Shown here: positions 1-10,356 of the stretch, in pieces | Layout of the letters: each line of letters begins with the position of its first letter | Position numbering within the stretch: position 1 is the first letter of the stretch | NCBI RefSeq assembly: GCF_003287935.1 | Contig: NZ_CP030287.1 | Coordinates: 7,634,869 to 7,698,868, forward strand | Origin: Streptomyces sp. ICC1 | GTDB taxonomy: Bacteria > Actinomycetota > Actinomycetes > Streptomycetales > Streptomycetaceae | Direction of reading: 5' to 3' | Length of the DNA: 64,000 bases | Translations under genes and position numbers: made by a program | The notes under the pieces: generated by a model | Told to the model about the DNA's origin: nothing | Database searches by the model: none | What the model saw: the letters and a program-made list of their open reading frames with translations, nothing else

Positions 1-200
1 TCTCCGTGACCTTCGACGGCCAGGTCGTCGGCGAGGTCACCTCGGGCGCCCCGTCCCCGACGCTGGGCAAGCCGATCGCGATGGCCTATGTCGACGCGGC
101 GCACGCCGCGCCCGGCACCTCCGGCGTCGGCGTGGACATTCGCGGTACGCATGAGGCGTACGAGGTCGTGGCTCTGCCGTTCTACAAGCGGCAGAAGTAA
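1..200 (+). CDS. gcvT: Glycine cleavage system T protein (aminomethyltransferase), C-terminal part
   Basis: This is the last 65 codons of a gene that begins before the window, ending in TAA at 198. T protein transfers the methylene group of lipoyl-bound aminomethyl to tetrahydrofolate in the cytoplasmic glycine cleavage complex. The visible part has the family's C-terminal barrel, including [20 protein letters not shown] and a closing V-A-L-P-F-Y. gcvH follows 127 bases later and glyA after that, the usual actinomycete order for one-carbon metabolism, which supports the call. Catalytic residues lie upstream and cannot be checked. Confidence 0.93.
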   Translation, partial: SVTFDGQVVGEVTSGAPSPTLGKPIAMAYVDAAHAAPGTSGVGVDIRGTHEAYEVVALPFYKRQK

Positions 201-327
201 TCCTTTCCGCTGTGCACGGAGGCCCCCGGTCCGCCCGGACCTCCCGCACGGCCACTCCCCCGCGCCCCGTCTCGGTACGCGAGACCACCGTTCGTATCCA
301 CTCCCCCGCATCCAGGAGAATCAGGTC

Positions 328-708
328 ATGAGCAACCCCCAGCAGCTGCGTTACAGCAAGGAGCACGAGTGGCTGTCGGTCGCCGAGGACGGCGTCTCGA
401 CGGTCGGCATCACGGAGTTCGCGGCCAACGCGCTCGGTGACGTCGTCTACGCCCAGCTCCCCGAGGTCGGTGACACGGTGACCGCGGGCGAGACCTGCGG
501 CGAGCTGGAGTCGACCAAGTCGGTCAGCGACCTGTACTCCCCCGTCACCGGCGAGGTCGTCGAGTTCAACCAGGACGTCGTGGACGACCCGTCCCTGGTG
601 AACTCCGCCCCGTTCGAAGGTGGCTGGCTCTTCAAGGTGCGCGTCACGGGCGAGCAGGACGACCTGCTCTCCGTCGACGAGTACGCCAAGCTCACCTCCG
701 GCAACTGA
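328..708 (+). CDS. gcvH: Glycine cleavage system H protein
   Basis: This is a 126-residue lipoyl carrier that shuttles the aminomethyl intermediate between the P, T and L proteins of the glycine cleavage complex. The length is normal for the family. The lipoylation site lies in [10 protein letters not shown], with the modified lysine at residue 64. ATG 328 was chosen over the longer upstream frame because a purine-rich site (GGAGAA) sits about 10 bases before it and [15 protein letters not shown] is the standard H-protein N-terminus. It lies between gcvT and glyA, and glyA starts 17 bases after its stop, so the genes are probably cotranscribed. Confidence 0.96.
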   Translation: MSNPQQLRYSKEHEWLSVAEDGVSTVGITEFAANALGDVVYAQLPEVGDTVTAGETCGELESTKSVSDLYSPVTGEVVEFNQDVVDDPSLVNSAPFEGGWLFKVRVTGEQDDLLSVDEYAKLTSGN

Positions 709-724
709 CCCCAGGGGATCGAAG

Positions 725-1981
725 ATGTCCGTACTGAACACCCCGCTCCACGAGCTCGACCCGGCCGTCGCCGCCGCCGTCGACGCGGAACTCGTGCGCC
801 AGCAGTCGACCCTGGAAATGATCGCGTCGGAGAACTTCGCCCCGGTCGCCGTCATGGAGGCCCAGGGCTCGGTCCTGACCAACAAGTACGCGGAGGGCTA
901 CCCGGGCCGCCGCTACTACGGCGGCTGCGAGCACGTCGACGTCGTCGAGCAGATCGCGATCGACCGCATCAAGGCGCTGTTCGGCGCCGAGGCCGCGAAC
1001 GTGCAGCCCCACTCGGGCGCGCAGGCCAACGCGGCCGCGATGTTCGCGCTGATCAAGCCGGGCGACACGATCATGGGCCTGAACCTGGCCCACGGCGGTC
1101 ACCTGACCCACGGCATGAAGATCAACTTCTCCGGCAAGCTCTACAACGTGGTCCCGTACCACGTCGACGAGACCGGCGAGGTCGACATGGCCGAGGTCGA
1201 GCGCCTCGCCAAGGAGTCCAAGCCGCAGCTGATCGTCGCGGGCTGGTCCGCCTACCCGCGCCAGCTGGACTTCGCCGCCTTCCGCCGCATCGCGGACGAG
1301 GTCGGCGCGTACCTGATGGTCGACATGGCACACTTCGCCGGCCTGGTCGCCGCGGGTCTGCACCCGAACCCGGTGCCGCACGCCCACGTCGTGACCACCA
1401 CCACGCACAAGACCCTCGGCGGTCCGCGCGGCGGTGTCATCCTGTCGACGCAGGAGCTGGCCAAGAAGATCAACTCCGCGGTCTTCCCGGGTCAGCAGGG
1501 CGGCCCGCTGGAGCACGTGATCGCGGCCAAGGCGGTCTCCTTCCTGGTCGCGGCCTCGCCCGAGTTCAAGGAGCGCCAGGAGCGCACCCTCGAGGGCGCG
1601 AAGATCCTCGCCGCCCGCCTGGTCCAGGACGACGTCAAGGCCGTGGGCGTGGACGTCCTCACCGGCGGCACCGACGTGCACCTGGTCCTGGTCGACCTGC
1701 GCAACTCCGAGCTGGACGGCCAGCAGGCCGAGGACCGCCTCCACGAGGTCGGCATCACGGTCAACCGCAACGCCATCCCGAACGACCCGCGGCCGCCGAT
1801 GGTCACCTCGGGTCTGCGGATCGGCACGCCGGCCCTGGCCACCCGCGGTTTCGACGCCGAGGCCTTCACCGAGGTCGCCGAGATCATCGCGCAGGCGCTG
1901 AAGCCCGCCTACGACGCGGACGACCTGAAGGCGCGCGTCTCGGCGCTCGCCGCGAAGTTCCCGCTGTACCCGACGCTCTGA
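725..1981 (+). CDS. glyA: Serine hydroxymethyltransferase
   Basis: This 418-residue PLP enzyme interconverts serine and glycine with transfer of a one-carbon unit to tetrahydrofolate. Family signatures are clear: EMIASENF near residue 30, [26 protein letters not shown], and the PLP-binding lysine in [14 protein letters not shown] at about residue 229. ATG 725 follows a GGGATCGAAG leader and matches the family start; a longer frame from 620 overlaps gcvH and is discarded. It works with the glycine cleavage system upstream and serine deaminase downstream in glycine-serine flux. Confidence 0.97.
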   Translation: MSVLNTPLHELDPAVAAAVDAELVRQQSTLEMIASENFAPVAVMEAQGSVLTNKYAEGYPGRRYYGGCEHVDVVEQIAIDRIKALFGAEAANVQPHSGAQANAAAMFALIKPGDTIMGLNLAHGGHLTHGMKINFSGKLYNVVPYHVDETGEVDMAEVERLAKESKPQLIVAGWSAYPRQLDFAAFRRIADEVGAYLMVDMAHFAGLVAAGLHPNPVPHAHVVTTTTHKTLGGPRGGVILSTQELAKKINSAVFPGQQGGPLEHVIAAKAVSFLVAASPEFKERQERTLEGAKILAARLVQDDVKAVGVDVLTGGTDVHLVLVDLRNSELDGQQAEDRLHEVGITVNRNAIPNDPRPPMVTSGLRIGTPALATRGFDAEAFTEVAEIIAQALKPAYDADDLKARVSALAAKFPLYPTL

Positions 1982-1990
1982 CGTCACCGA

Positions 1991-2038
1991 GAGGGGCCCG
2001 GCGCCCGCCTGTCTGTCCACAGGCGCCGGGCCCCCCTC
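1991..2038 (+). terminator. Hairpin terminator after glyA
   Basis: Ten bases after the glyA stop, GGGGCCCGGCGCC pairs with GGCGCCGGGCCCC across a loop of about 15 bases. There is no long T-run, which is usual for Streptomyces terminators. It separates the gcv/glyA unit from the permease. Confidence 0.7.
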
Positions 2039-2162
2039 ATGACCAATGGCCTGGTGGAACCTGCCGATCGCCACTGATTTGTTTAATTTCATGGCAAATA
2101 GGCTGCAGATAAAGGAGTGACCGGACCCGACGGTCTCCCCGGCAGGACGGACAGCACACCTC

Positions 2163-3824
2163 ATGGACATGAGCGCAGCCAACAGGAAGGGACTCAGTCT
2201 CTTCGCGCTGATCATGATCGGTCTCGGCTCGATCTTCGGCTCGGGGTGGCTCTTCGGGGCCGGCCAGGCCGCCGCGGTCGCGGGGCCGGCGGCCATCGTC
2301 GCCTGGATCATCGGCGCCGTCTTCATCGGCATGATCGCCATGTCCTACGCGGAGGTGGGCGCCGCCTACCCGCTGCCCGGCTCGATGGCCCGCTTCGGCA
2401 CCATCTCGCACGGGCCCGTGCTGGGCTTCATGACCGGCTGGGCGGTCTGGATCGCCATCGCCGCGCTGATCCCGATCGAGTCCATCGCCGGTACGCAGTA
2501 CATGTCCTCCTGGAACTTCGGCTGGGCCAAGGGGCTGGTCGAGAACGGCGGCCTGACGACCTCCGGCATGGCGATGGCGCTGTTCCTCACCGTCGCGCTG
2601 TGGCTGGCCTGCTATTGGTCGGTCGCGCTGCTCGCCAAGGCGAACAACCTGCTCACCCTGGTCAAGTTCGCCATCCCGGTGCTCGCCGTGATCGCCCTGA
2701 TCGCCTCCGGCTTCCACACGGGGAACTTCACCGACCACGGCGGCTTCGCACCCAACGGCTGGCCCGCGGTCATGACCGCCGTCACCACCTCCGGCGTGGT
2801 CTTCGCCTTCAACGGCTTCCAGGCCGTCGTCAACCTCGGCGGCGCCGCGAAGAACCCCGGCCGCGCCATTCCGCTGGCCCTGGTCGGCGCGCTCTCCCTC
2901 GGCCTGGTCATCTACCTGGCCCTGCAGATCGCCTTCATCGGCGGTGTCCCGCCGGAGAAGCTGGCCGAGGCCGGCGGCTGGAGCGGCATCAACTTCTCCT
3001 CGCCGTTCGCCGACCTGGCCAAGATGCTGATGCTGCACTGGGTCGTCACGATGCTCCAGTTCGGTGCCTTCATCTCGCCCTCCGGCGCCAACATCGGCAA
3101 CGTCGCCTCGGCCTCGTACATGGCGCAGAACCTCGCGGAGACCGGCTTCTTCCCGAAGAAGATCCGCGAGGTCCACCCCAAGTACGGCACCGCCCGTCCC
3201 GCGATGTGGCTGAACCTCGGCTTCTCGATCCTGCTCCTGGTCACCGTCGGCCACAGCTGGGAGGCCCTGGCCAGCGTCGTCTCCGCCGCGATGGTGGTCT
3301 CGTACCTGATCGGCCCGATCGCGGTCGGCGTCTTCCGCAAGACCAAGCCCGAGCTGCCGCGCCCCTTCCGCCTCCCGGCCGCCAAGATCCTCTGCCCGAT
3401 CACCTTCGCCTTCGCCGCCTGCGCCCTGTACTGGTCGAAGTGGCCGGACACCGGCAAGGTCGTCCTGCTCACCCTGGTCGCCGCCCCGATCGCGGCCGTC
3501 GTGCTCAAGCGCAAGGGCGAGAAGAGCCTGCTCAAGCAGTTCGCCCCGGCCTGGTGGATGATCGCCTTCCTGCTGTGGCTGGGCACGCTCTCCGCGCTCG
3601 GCAGCAAGGAATTCGGCGGCAACGGGCTCATCCCGGGCGGCCTGGACATCGCCATCGTGGCCGTCTCGGCCCTGGGCTTCTACTTCTGGGCCGTACGCTC
3701 CGGCGTCAAGGCCCACCACGCGGGCCTGCCGGGCCCGGACCCGATCCTGGACGGCGACGGCGACGGCGCCGTCGAGGCGTCCGCGGCGGCCGGCGCACCG
3801 GAGCGCGAACTGACCCACGCCTGA
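2163..3824 (+). CDS. APC-family amino acid permease
   Basis: This 553-residue integral membrane protein has about twelve hydrophobic helices. Its N-terminal segment (LIMIGLGSIFGSGWLFGAGQ) carries the GSGWLFG signature of APC-superfamily amino-acid:proton symporters, and it resembles the aspartate/proton symporter group. The C-terminal tail is acidic (DGDGDGAVE) and cytoplasmic in character. It lies between glyA and sdaA, so serine, glycine or aspartate are plausible substrates, but the sequence alone does not decide. The start is ATG 2163 (or 2169). A strong AAAGGAG lies about 45 bases upstream, too far to serve this ATG directly. Confidence 0.85.
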   Translation: MDMSAANRKGLSLFALIMIGLGSIFGSGWLFGAGQAAAVAGPAAIVAWIIGAVFIGMIAMSYAEVGAAYPLPGSMARFGTISHGPVLGFMTGWAVWIAIAALIPIESIAGTQYMSSWNFGWAKGLVENGGLTTSGMAMALFLTVALWLACYWSVALLAKANNLLTLVKFAIPVLAVIALIASGFHTGNFTDHGGFAPNGWPAVMTAVTTSGVVFAFNGFQAVVNLGGAAKNPGRAIPLALVGALSLGLVIYLALQIAFIGGVPPEKLAEAGGWSGINFSSPFADLAKMLMLHWVVTMLQFGAFISPSGANIGNVASASYMAQNLAETGFFPKKIREVHPKYGTARPAMWLNLGFSILLLVTVGHSWEALASVVSAAMVVSYLIGPIAVGVFRKTKPELPRPFRLPAAKILCPITFAFAACALYWSKWPDTGKVVLLTLVAAPIAAVVLKRKGEKSLLKQFAPAWWMIAFLLWLGTLSALGSKEFGGNGLIPGGLDIAIVAVSALGFYFWAVRSGVKAHHAGLPGPDPILDGDGDGAVEASAAAGAPERELTHA

Positions 3825-3958
3825 TCCCCGCCTTCCCGACCCGTCCGGCAGCCGAGCTGTTCACCTCACCGCGTTAAGCTCGTCTGCCGGACAAAATCCG
3901 CAGATCCACCCCTCCTGCCCCGCTTCCCACCCACGAGCAGACATAGGAGTCCGCAACC

Positions 3959-5341
<1,383 letters not shown>

Positions 5342-5380
5342 CGAGGCCCTCCCGGCGCCTTCGCCCCTCCGCGTGACCCC

Positions 5381-5427
5381 GGACGGCCCGGGGACCCGAT
5401 GCTCGGCATCGGGTCCCCGGGCCGTCC
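5381..5427 (+). terminator. Very long perfect hairpin terminator after sdaA
   Basis: A 22-base arm (5381-5402) pairs perfectly with 5406-5427 across a three-base loop (TCG). It begins 40 bases after the sdaA stop. The perfect stem and absence of a T-run fit a strong actinobacterial terminator; it may act in both directions. Confidence 0.85.
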
Positions 5428-5464
5428 GCGTTGCCGTCGCCGTCGCCCTCCGCCGCATGGGTGG

Positions 5465-5478
5465 GTTACGCCAGTAAC
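5465..5478. promoter_or_regulatory. Inverted repeat upstream of the small secreted protein
   Basis: GTTAC-GCCA-GTAAC is a perfect 5-base inverted repeat in an AT-richer stretch about 190 bases before the next gene. A second hairpin (GGCGGTT-CGGCC-AACCGCC, 5613-5631) lies in the probable leader. Operator function is a guess from symmetry only. Confidence 0.25.
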
Positions 5479-5669
5479 TGAGTTCGAAATTGGGTGGGAT
5501 ATGAGGTTTGGCGACAAGTTGATCACGCTTGAGAGGGAACCAGGCGGTCTGGGCTGGTTTCTTGATGATCACCTGCGGCAGGGTGGGGGCACGACGTCGC
5601 GTCCGCACCCGGCGGTTCGGCCAACCGCCTTGGACCACAGCCTTTTTGCTTAACTGGAGGACTAGAAAC

Positions 5670-5984
5670 ATGGCAAGCACCCGCAGCATCCGTGTGATGG
5701 CGGCTGTCGCATCGCTCCCCCTCGCCTTCGCGCTCCTCTCGGGCGTGGCCCAGGCCGACAACGGGGCCGGTGCGGCCGGGACCGCGTCGAACGCGGCCCT
5801 CGCCGGCATCCTGGGCAGCGGGGTCGGAGGCAGCAACCTCGGAAACTCCTCCACCGCCCAGCAGGTCGCCTCCGGCTTCGGCGCGTCCAACCAGAACAAC
5901 GGCGCGCAGTCCAACGGCTCCGGCTTCACCGCGATCGGCCAGTCCAACGCGCACGAGTCCTTCATCTACAACCCCCTGCCGTAG
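5670..5984 (+). CDS. Small secreted Gly/Asn/Ser-rich protein
   Basis: This is a 104-residue protein with a Sec signal peptide: charged MASTRSIR, a hydrophobic core, and a likely cut after GVAQA at about residue 29. The mature part is low in charge and rich in Gly, Ala, Asn, Ser and Gln, with repeated GFGASNQNNG and GFTAIGQSN-like segments, and has no cysteine. ATG 5670 follows CTGGAGG by ten bases; a longer upstream frame is ignored. The composition recalls cell-surface or aggregating proteins of aerial hyphae, but it is not a recognisable chaplin or rodlin. The function is unknown. Confidence 0.75.
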   Translation: MASTRSIRVMAAVASLPLAFALLSGVAQADNGAGAAGTASNAALAGILGSGVGGSNLGNSSTAQQVASGFGASNQNNGAQSNGSGFTAIGQSNAHESFIYNPLP

Positions 5985-6046
5985 TCCGGCGCCCCGGTCC
6001 GGCCGCCCCCGCGGTCAGGTCCGGGGCCGCGGCCGCAGTGCTCCCG

Positions 6047-6080
6047 CCGAGCCCGCCCTCCCCCCGGAGGGCGGGCTCGG
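6047..6080 (+). terminator. Hairpin terminator after the small secreted protein
   Basis: CCGAGCCCGCCCTC (6047-6060) pairs perfectly with GAGGGCGGGCTCGG (6067-6080) around a six-base loop, 63 bases after the stop codon. Confidence 0.75.
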
Positions 6081-6171
6081 CCCGTTGCGGGCCCGGCCCC
6101 TCGCCGGAGGTCGGGCCGAGGGGCCCGGCGGGACGGGACCTTTGGACGGCGGCGGCGGCCCGGGGGTGGGC

Positions 6172-6300
6172 TAGTGCTGTGACCGGAAAGGTTTGCCGGG
6201 TCGCGGTGTCCGGTGCGGTGCATCGCAAGGCGGAGGACCACGCCTCGTACTGGACGTACCGGTGTGGTCCGACAACGCGGCGAGGTGCCGTGCCGGGCCC
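6172..6300. mobile_element. Possible insertion-sequence remnant at the left edge of the accessory block
   Basis: The 374 bases between the terminator and the first accessory gene carry no convincing ORF. The segment starting TAGTGCTGTGACCGGAAAGG resembles, from memory, a dispersed sequence found at ends of Streptomyces insertion elements, but no transposase frame or matching inverted end is visible. Apart from an AGGAGGAG ribosome site before 6455, nothing else is recognised in this gap. This is a weak call. Confidence 0.3.
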
Positions 6301-6454
6301 GCCGCCCACGCCTGGCCGTCTTCCTGCTACGCCGCTACCTCCGCACAGTGACCGCCGGCTCAGTCGGCCGACACAACCCGCTCGCCACTGGCCCGTTCGG
6401 AGTGCTGGACGAGTCCCGGCGTACAGGCACCACCGCCGAGAGACCAGGAGGAGC

Positions 6455-6829
6455 ATGACCATCCACGACCCAGACGCCCTGACCCGGCACATCGCACAGC
6501 AGATCGCACTGCTCAACGAACACCTGGTCACGGCTCCGCCCCGCCAGGCAGCCCGGACCCTCAGCCAGGTCCTTGACCACGAAGACGGCATCCTCGGACA
6601 GCTGACCACCTTGATGGTCACCGGATCGCGTTTCGCCCAGGACCGGGCGACCGCCGGAGTACTGCCGCCCGAGGCATGGCTCGCCCTCGGCCGGGCCGCG
6701 AATGAGCTCCACGACATCGGCCTCGACCTCGACGACCACACGGAAGACCTCCGCCGACTCGCTCAAGCCCCGGCAAGCACCCCGATTCCGGCCACAGCCT
6801 CGGCTCTCGTCGCCAGGAGGCACCGGTGA
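6455..6829 (+). CDS. Hypothetical protein, first gene of the accessory block
   Basis: This is a 124-residue soluble, mostly helical protein with no signal peptide, membrane segment or recognised domain. It starts at ATG 6455 four bases after AGGAGGAG, the best ribosome site in the block. The sequence has regularly spaced leucines and charged residues (LTRHIAQQIALLNEHLV) suggesting a helical bundle. Its stop overlaps the GTG of the first DUF317 gene (GTGA), so the two are translationally coupled and probably work together. It has the same size class as the 115-residue protein at 7668, also paired with a DUF317 gene. Confidence 0.65.
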   Translation: MTIHDPDALTRHIAQQIALLNEHLVTAPPRQAARTLSQVLDHEDGILGQLTTLMVTGSRFAQDRATAGVLPPEAWLALGRAANELHDIGLDLDDHTEDLRRLAQAPASTPIPATASALVARRHR

Positions 6830-7632
6830 AGAAGACCTGGACAGGCTGGGGGCCGACCGCCGACCAGCCGCAGCAGCACTACCTGGTCGAGCCCCGCCAC
6901 CTCGGAGGCGGAGGCGATCTCCGCTTCGTCGCCGAGTACCTGCGCGCCTCCGGCTGGAAGGACATCTCCCGCACCGGCGGCCCAATCGCCTTCGACAGCC
7001 CCGACCGCACGGTGCGGGTCGGCTTCGACCCGACGGCGATGCCCGGTGGCTGGACCATCTCCGGAAAGGCTGTGGGGCAGCAGCCGGCCTGGCACGCCAC
7101 GTTCACCATGGCCGTGCCGATCGAGATCGTCGCGGGCTTCACCGACACCCTGACCAAGTCCCGCTCGGCCCATGCCCCAAACGTGTGGGCTCCGCTGGAG
7201 GAGAACGGGTGGGAGACCGAACGCGGGCAGCACTTCACCGCCGTGTCGCCGGACCGTAATGCCTGGCTGCAGTTCCACCAGAGCGAACCCGGCCAGGCGC
7301 ACTGGTGGGCCGGGGCCCGCACCGAGCACGGCCGGGCCTGGGACGCGGTCTTCACCCCGACGACGCCGATGCACCTCGTCCAGGGCTTCTCGGCCGCTCT
7401 GTCGGACCCGACTCCGGTCCTGCGCCAACGCGGCGAGGTCCCCGCAACGAAGTGGATCCGCACCACTTCGGTGTCCGTACGCCCCTCCGAACTCGGAGGC
7501 TGGCAGCAGGCCCGGATCACCGCCGCCCGCGCCGCCACCTGGGCCCGCAACTCCTGGAGCGCCGCCCGCCCCCGCCAGCGCACTCCCGCCAGCCCCTACA
7601 CGTCAGCCGGCGCAAGCAAGTCCCGCCGCTGA
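6826..7632 (+). CDS. DUF317 domain protein (copy 1)
   Basis: This 268-residue protein has two DUF317-like halves. Each half has a GW motif, a line of the type SPDRxxxxxxxP, a WxxxF/FT core and an AGFTDxL or QGFSAAL helix. The N-terminal half contains ASGWKDI and IAFDSPDRTVRVGF; the second half contains ENGWETE and FTAVSPDRNAWL. The C-terminal 40 residues are basic and probably disordered. DUF317 has no known activity but recurs in Streptomyces plasmids and conjugative elements. The GTG 6826 start overlaps the preceding stop. Confidence 0.8.
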   Translation: MKKTWTGWGPTADQPQQHYLVEPRHLGGGGDLRFVAEYLRASGWKDISRTGGPIAFDSPDRTVRVGFDPTAMPGGWTISGKAVGQQPAWHATFTMAVPIEIVAGFTDTLTKSRSAHAPNVWAPLEENGWETERGQHFTAVSPDRNAWLQFHQSEPGQAHWWAGARTEHGRAWDAVFTPTTPMHLVQGFSAALSDPTPVLRQRGEVPATKWIRTTSVSVRPSELGGWQQARITAARAATWARNSWSAARPRQRTPASPYTSAGASKSRR

Positions 7633-7667
7633 CCGCCCGGCCCACACCACGACCACCGAGGAACCCC

Positions 7668-8015
7668 ATGACGGCACTCTCCAATGCCCCCCTTCCGGAG
7701 AAGATCGACCAGGCCGTCGACATCCTCCTGGAGCTCAGGGACCACCTGCGGTCCGAGCCGCCCACCGACGAGGTCCTGACGCTGCTGATACCGCTTGTCG
7801 ACGAAGACCTCGGCATCCCGATGCTCCTGTCCGACGTCCTGCGCGCATCCGCCCGAGCCATCGCCACCGACGCCGACCCGTACAGCGAGGAGGTCAGCTC
7901 GGTGGTCGCCACCCTCCGCGAAGCGGCCACCGAGATCATGCAGTGGTACTCGCTGCACTGGGAGGTCCGCCGTCTGGACACTGTCATCGACGACACGCCG
8001 GGAGCGACGTCCTGA
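7668..8015 (+). CDS. Hypothetical protein between DUF317 genes
   Basis: This is a 115-residue acidic, helical protein starting at ATG 7668 with a weak GAGGAA site. It has no recognisable domain, signal peptide or membrane segment. Hydrophobic heptad-like spacing (IDQAVDILLELRDHL) suggests a coiled coil or helical bundle. The gene ends in CTGA, where the CTG can serve as start of the following DUF317 gene, repeating the small helical protein plus DUF317 arrangement seen at 6455/6826 and 13274/13912. Confidence 0.6.
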   Translation: MTALSNAPLPEKIDQAVDILLELRDHLRSEPPTDEVLTLLIPLVDEDLGIPMLLSDVLRASARAIATDADPYSEEVSSVVATLREAATEIMQWYSLHWEVRRLDTVIDDTPGATS

Positions 8016-8836
8016 GCCAGCGGCCCTTCATCCACACCCGCGCCGACGAACCGCACAGCCGGATCTGGTTCGAGACCAGCCCCCGCCACCTCGCGGGTCG
8101 CGGCGACCCCCGCCACATCACCCAAGCTCTGCGTGCAGCAGGGTGGTCCAACCACTCCGACCCGGACTACCCGCACGTGATCCTGGCCAGCCCCGACCAG
8201 CGTTACGCCCTGGCCCTGGAACCGGAGAACGAGTCGTACTCCAAATGGTGGCGGATCAGCTGCACCAGCGACACCGAGAACTGGTATGCCCAGTTCGGCG
8301 GGAACACCCCGGTCGAGATCCTCGCCGGATTCACCGACGCCCTCCTCGCGCCCATACCCCAGACCGCCCCCGACGTGTGGTCCACCCTCACAGCGGCGGG
8401 CTGGAGTTACACCAGGGACGAGCGCGGCCACGAGCTCGCCGAACACCCCGACGGCATCATGCAACTCCGTCGGTGGAACAGGACGACCAGCTGGAACACC
8501 GGCTTCATCGCCTGCGCCCTGCTCCCCGACAGCCTCGGCGGGCAGGAAACGGTGTGGGAGGCCCACCTCGGAAACGCCCCACACCTTGCCGCCGCGTTTG
8601 CCACCGCACTGGTCGATCCCGCGCCGGTCGCACGGGCCGAGTTCGACGTCCCGCACAGCCACCTCGTCACCCAGAAACCCGGTGGCCGCCAGGGCAACGA
8701 CCTCGCGAAGCAGCACGCCGCGCGCCTGGCCCAAGCCCGTGCCGCCGCCGTACGCAACCGGCGTACCGCCCTCACGACCCAGCCAATCCCCAGCTCGGCC
8801 CCGGCGGCGCCCATCGCCGCCGGGCCCCGGCGCTGA
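8012..8836 (+). CDS. DUF317 domain protein (copy 2), probable CTG start
   Basis: This is a protein of about 274 residues. The first half contains SPRHLAGRGDPRHITQAL, AGWSNHSDPDYP, ASPDQRYAL and KWWRISC; the second half contains AAGWSYTRDERG and EHPDGIMQL. No ATG, GTG or TTG lies near the conserved N-terminus. The CTG at 8012 overlaps the upstream TGA (CTGA), so translation probably starts there by coupling. The basic, alanine-rich tail matches the other copies. It is closely related to copy 3. The function is unknown, presumably accessory to conjugation. Confidence 0.72.
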   Translation: MSQRPFIHTRADEPHSRIWFETSPRHLAGRGDPRHITQALRAAGWSNHSDPDYPHVILASPDQRYALALEPENESYSKWWRISCTSDTENWYAQFGGNTPVEILAGFTDALLAPIPQTAPDVWSTLTAAGWSYTRDERGHELAEHPDGIMQLRRWNRTTSWNTGFIACALLPDSLGGQETVWEAHLGNAPHLAAAFATALVDPAPVARAEFDVPHSHLVTQKPGGRQGNDLAKQHAARLAQARAAAVRNRRTALTTQPIPSSAPAAPIAAGPRR

Positions 8837-8874
8837 CAGCGCCACCCCGACCGGTCTTCAAGGAGCCGTCCCCT

Positions 8875-9702
8875 CTGTCCATCACCGACCGGCAGCTCGC
8901 CGCCTTCGCCCACGACCACGAGAACCTCGGCTCGGCCATCACCCCGCGCTACCTCGCCGACGCAGGAGACCCCCGCCACGTCACCCACGCCCTGCGGGCC
9001 CGCGGATGGAGTCTGGACTCCGACCCGCTGCACCCGGCGATTCGGATGACCAGCCCCGACTACGCCTTCCGGCTCGACCTCACGCCGACGCCCAGCAGCT
9101 TTCACCGCTGGTGGCGCATCGACAACAACTACGGGTCCGGCTTCTGGTCCGCCACGTTCAACGGCGACACCCCCGCGGAGATCGTGGCCGGCCTGACCGA
9201 CGCACTCATCCGGCCCGAGCCCGAAGAACCAGCCCCCTCCGTGATCGACGTCCTCACCGGCCGCGGCTGGGAACACACCACGTCCGAGACCGGCTCGCAG
9301 AGGCTGACCTCGCCCGACGCCATCGTCCAGGTGGAGCTGTACGTCTCGCCCTCCCTGGGCGTCATGGGCTGGGAGATCGAGGCCGCCCACCACTTCGGTC
9401 AGTACGGCCCGGAGCAACGCATCTGGCGGGCCCACCTCGACGCGGCGACCCCCGCTCACCTGCTGGCCGCCGTCGCCGAGGCGATCTCCAACCCCACGCC
9501 GGTACTGCGCGCCCGATTCAAGATCAACGACAGTGCCCACCTGACGCAGGGCCCGGAGTTCGCGATCGGCTCCGAGGTCGTCGGCGCACACAAGAAGCGC
9601 CTGGCGGAGGCCCGCCGCCACCGGCCCAAGCCGCGCCTCACGACCACCGCCGTGGCCGCGCCCGCACTTCCCACCGCCTCATCGCCCAGGCCCGCCCGGT
9701 AG
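8875..9702 (+). CDS. DUF317 domain protein (copy 3), probable CTG start
   Basis: This is a protein of about 275 residues, paralogous to copy 2 (ITPRYLADAGDPRHVTHAL, RGWSLDSDPLHP, TSPDYAFRLD, RWWRIDN, AEIVAGLTDAL). AAGGAG at 8860-8865 is placed nine bases before CTG 8875, and no standard start codon lies between them, so a CTG start is the best reading. The two DUF317 halves are followed by a basic tail. Its neighbours are copy 2 upstream and a 194-residue hypothetical downstream. Confidence 0.72.
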   Translation: MSITDRQLAAFAHDHENLGSAITPRYLADAGDPRHVTHALRARGWSLDSDPLHPAIRMTSPDYAFRLDLTPTPSSFHRWWRIDNNYGSGFWSATFNGDTPAEIVAGLTDALIRPEPEEPAPSVIDVLTGRGWEHTTSETGSQRLTSPDAIVQVELYVSPSLGVMGWEIEAAHHFGQYGPEQRIWRAHLDAATPAHLLAAVAEAISNPTPVLRARFKINDSAHLTQGPEFAIGSEVVGAHKKRLAEARRHRPKPRLTTTAVAAPALPTASSPRPAR

Positions 9703-9737
9703 CCGCCGGCCACGAACTCCCCATCCCCGAAGGACCC

Positions 9738-10322
9738 GTGACAAATCCCGACCCCCACGCCGGGCACCAACTCCTCCTGGGCCAGCTCGCCCTCTACCTC
9801 CGCGAGGCGGAGCAGATCCTCGCTGCCTGGGACACCTACTCCGACAAGCACAGCGACCCCGACGGCTGGCCGCACGACGAGAGGGCCTACGGGTTTCGCC
9901 AAGCCCAGCGCGACGCCGACACGTGGCGGTCCTTCAATCGGATCCGCTCCGGTGCCGGCGGCCTAGTCGCCACAGCCGAGGTCCAGCTGCAGAAGCTTCC
10001 GAAGCGGAGCCTCCACCAGCGCTGGGCCTGGCAGATCGGCGCCCTCCGCACCGCCCAGGAACGGATCAGTGCCCTGCAGAGCGAGTGGCTCAAGTTGCGC
10101 GCCACCCTGCCGGAGTCTGTACGGCCCGGGGTCGAGGAGTACGGCGTTCCGCTCGCCGAGCGGAACGCCGAGGCCTGGCACTACCTGGACGAATGGGCCC
10201 TGCACGGCCAGGCCGTCCTCGACATCCACACGGCCTTCCGGCGCAGTCAGTCCCGGCCGGCCGCCGTTCCCGTTCCCGCGCACCCCGGCCGGGACACCAG
10301 CCCGGCAACACCCCGCCGGTAG
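9738..10322 (+). CDS. Hypothetical helical protein
   Basis: This is a 194-residue soluble protein starting at GTG 9738 with GAAGGA a few bases upstream. Long charged helices (LYLREAEQILAAWDTYSD, RTAQERISALQSEWLKLRA) suggest a coiled-coil protein, followed by a Pro/Ala-rich tail. No domain is recognised. It lies directly before the TraG-like ATPase gene, with 34 bases between, and is on the same strand as the rest of the block; a role with the transfer apparatus is possible but not shown. Confidence 0.62.
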   Translation: MTNPDPHAGHQLLLGQLALYLREAEQILAAWDTYSDKHSDPDGWPHDERAYGFRQAQRDADTWRSFNRIRSGAGGLVATAEVQLQKLPKRSLHQRWAWQIGALRTAQERISALQSEWLKLRATLPESVRPGVEEYGVPLAERNAEAWHYLDEWALHGQAVLDIHTAFRRSQSRPAAVPVPAHPGRDTSPATPRR

Positions 10323-10356
10323 ACGCCCACCGCCCCCTTCCCCTGGAACCGCCCTC

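Noticed and set aside
692..2341. 549-codon minus-strand frame over glyA
   Set aside because: It mirrors glyA, has no motif or credible start, and the sense-strand gene is certain.
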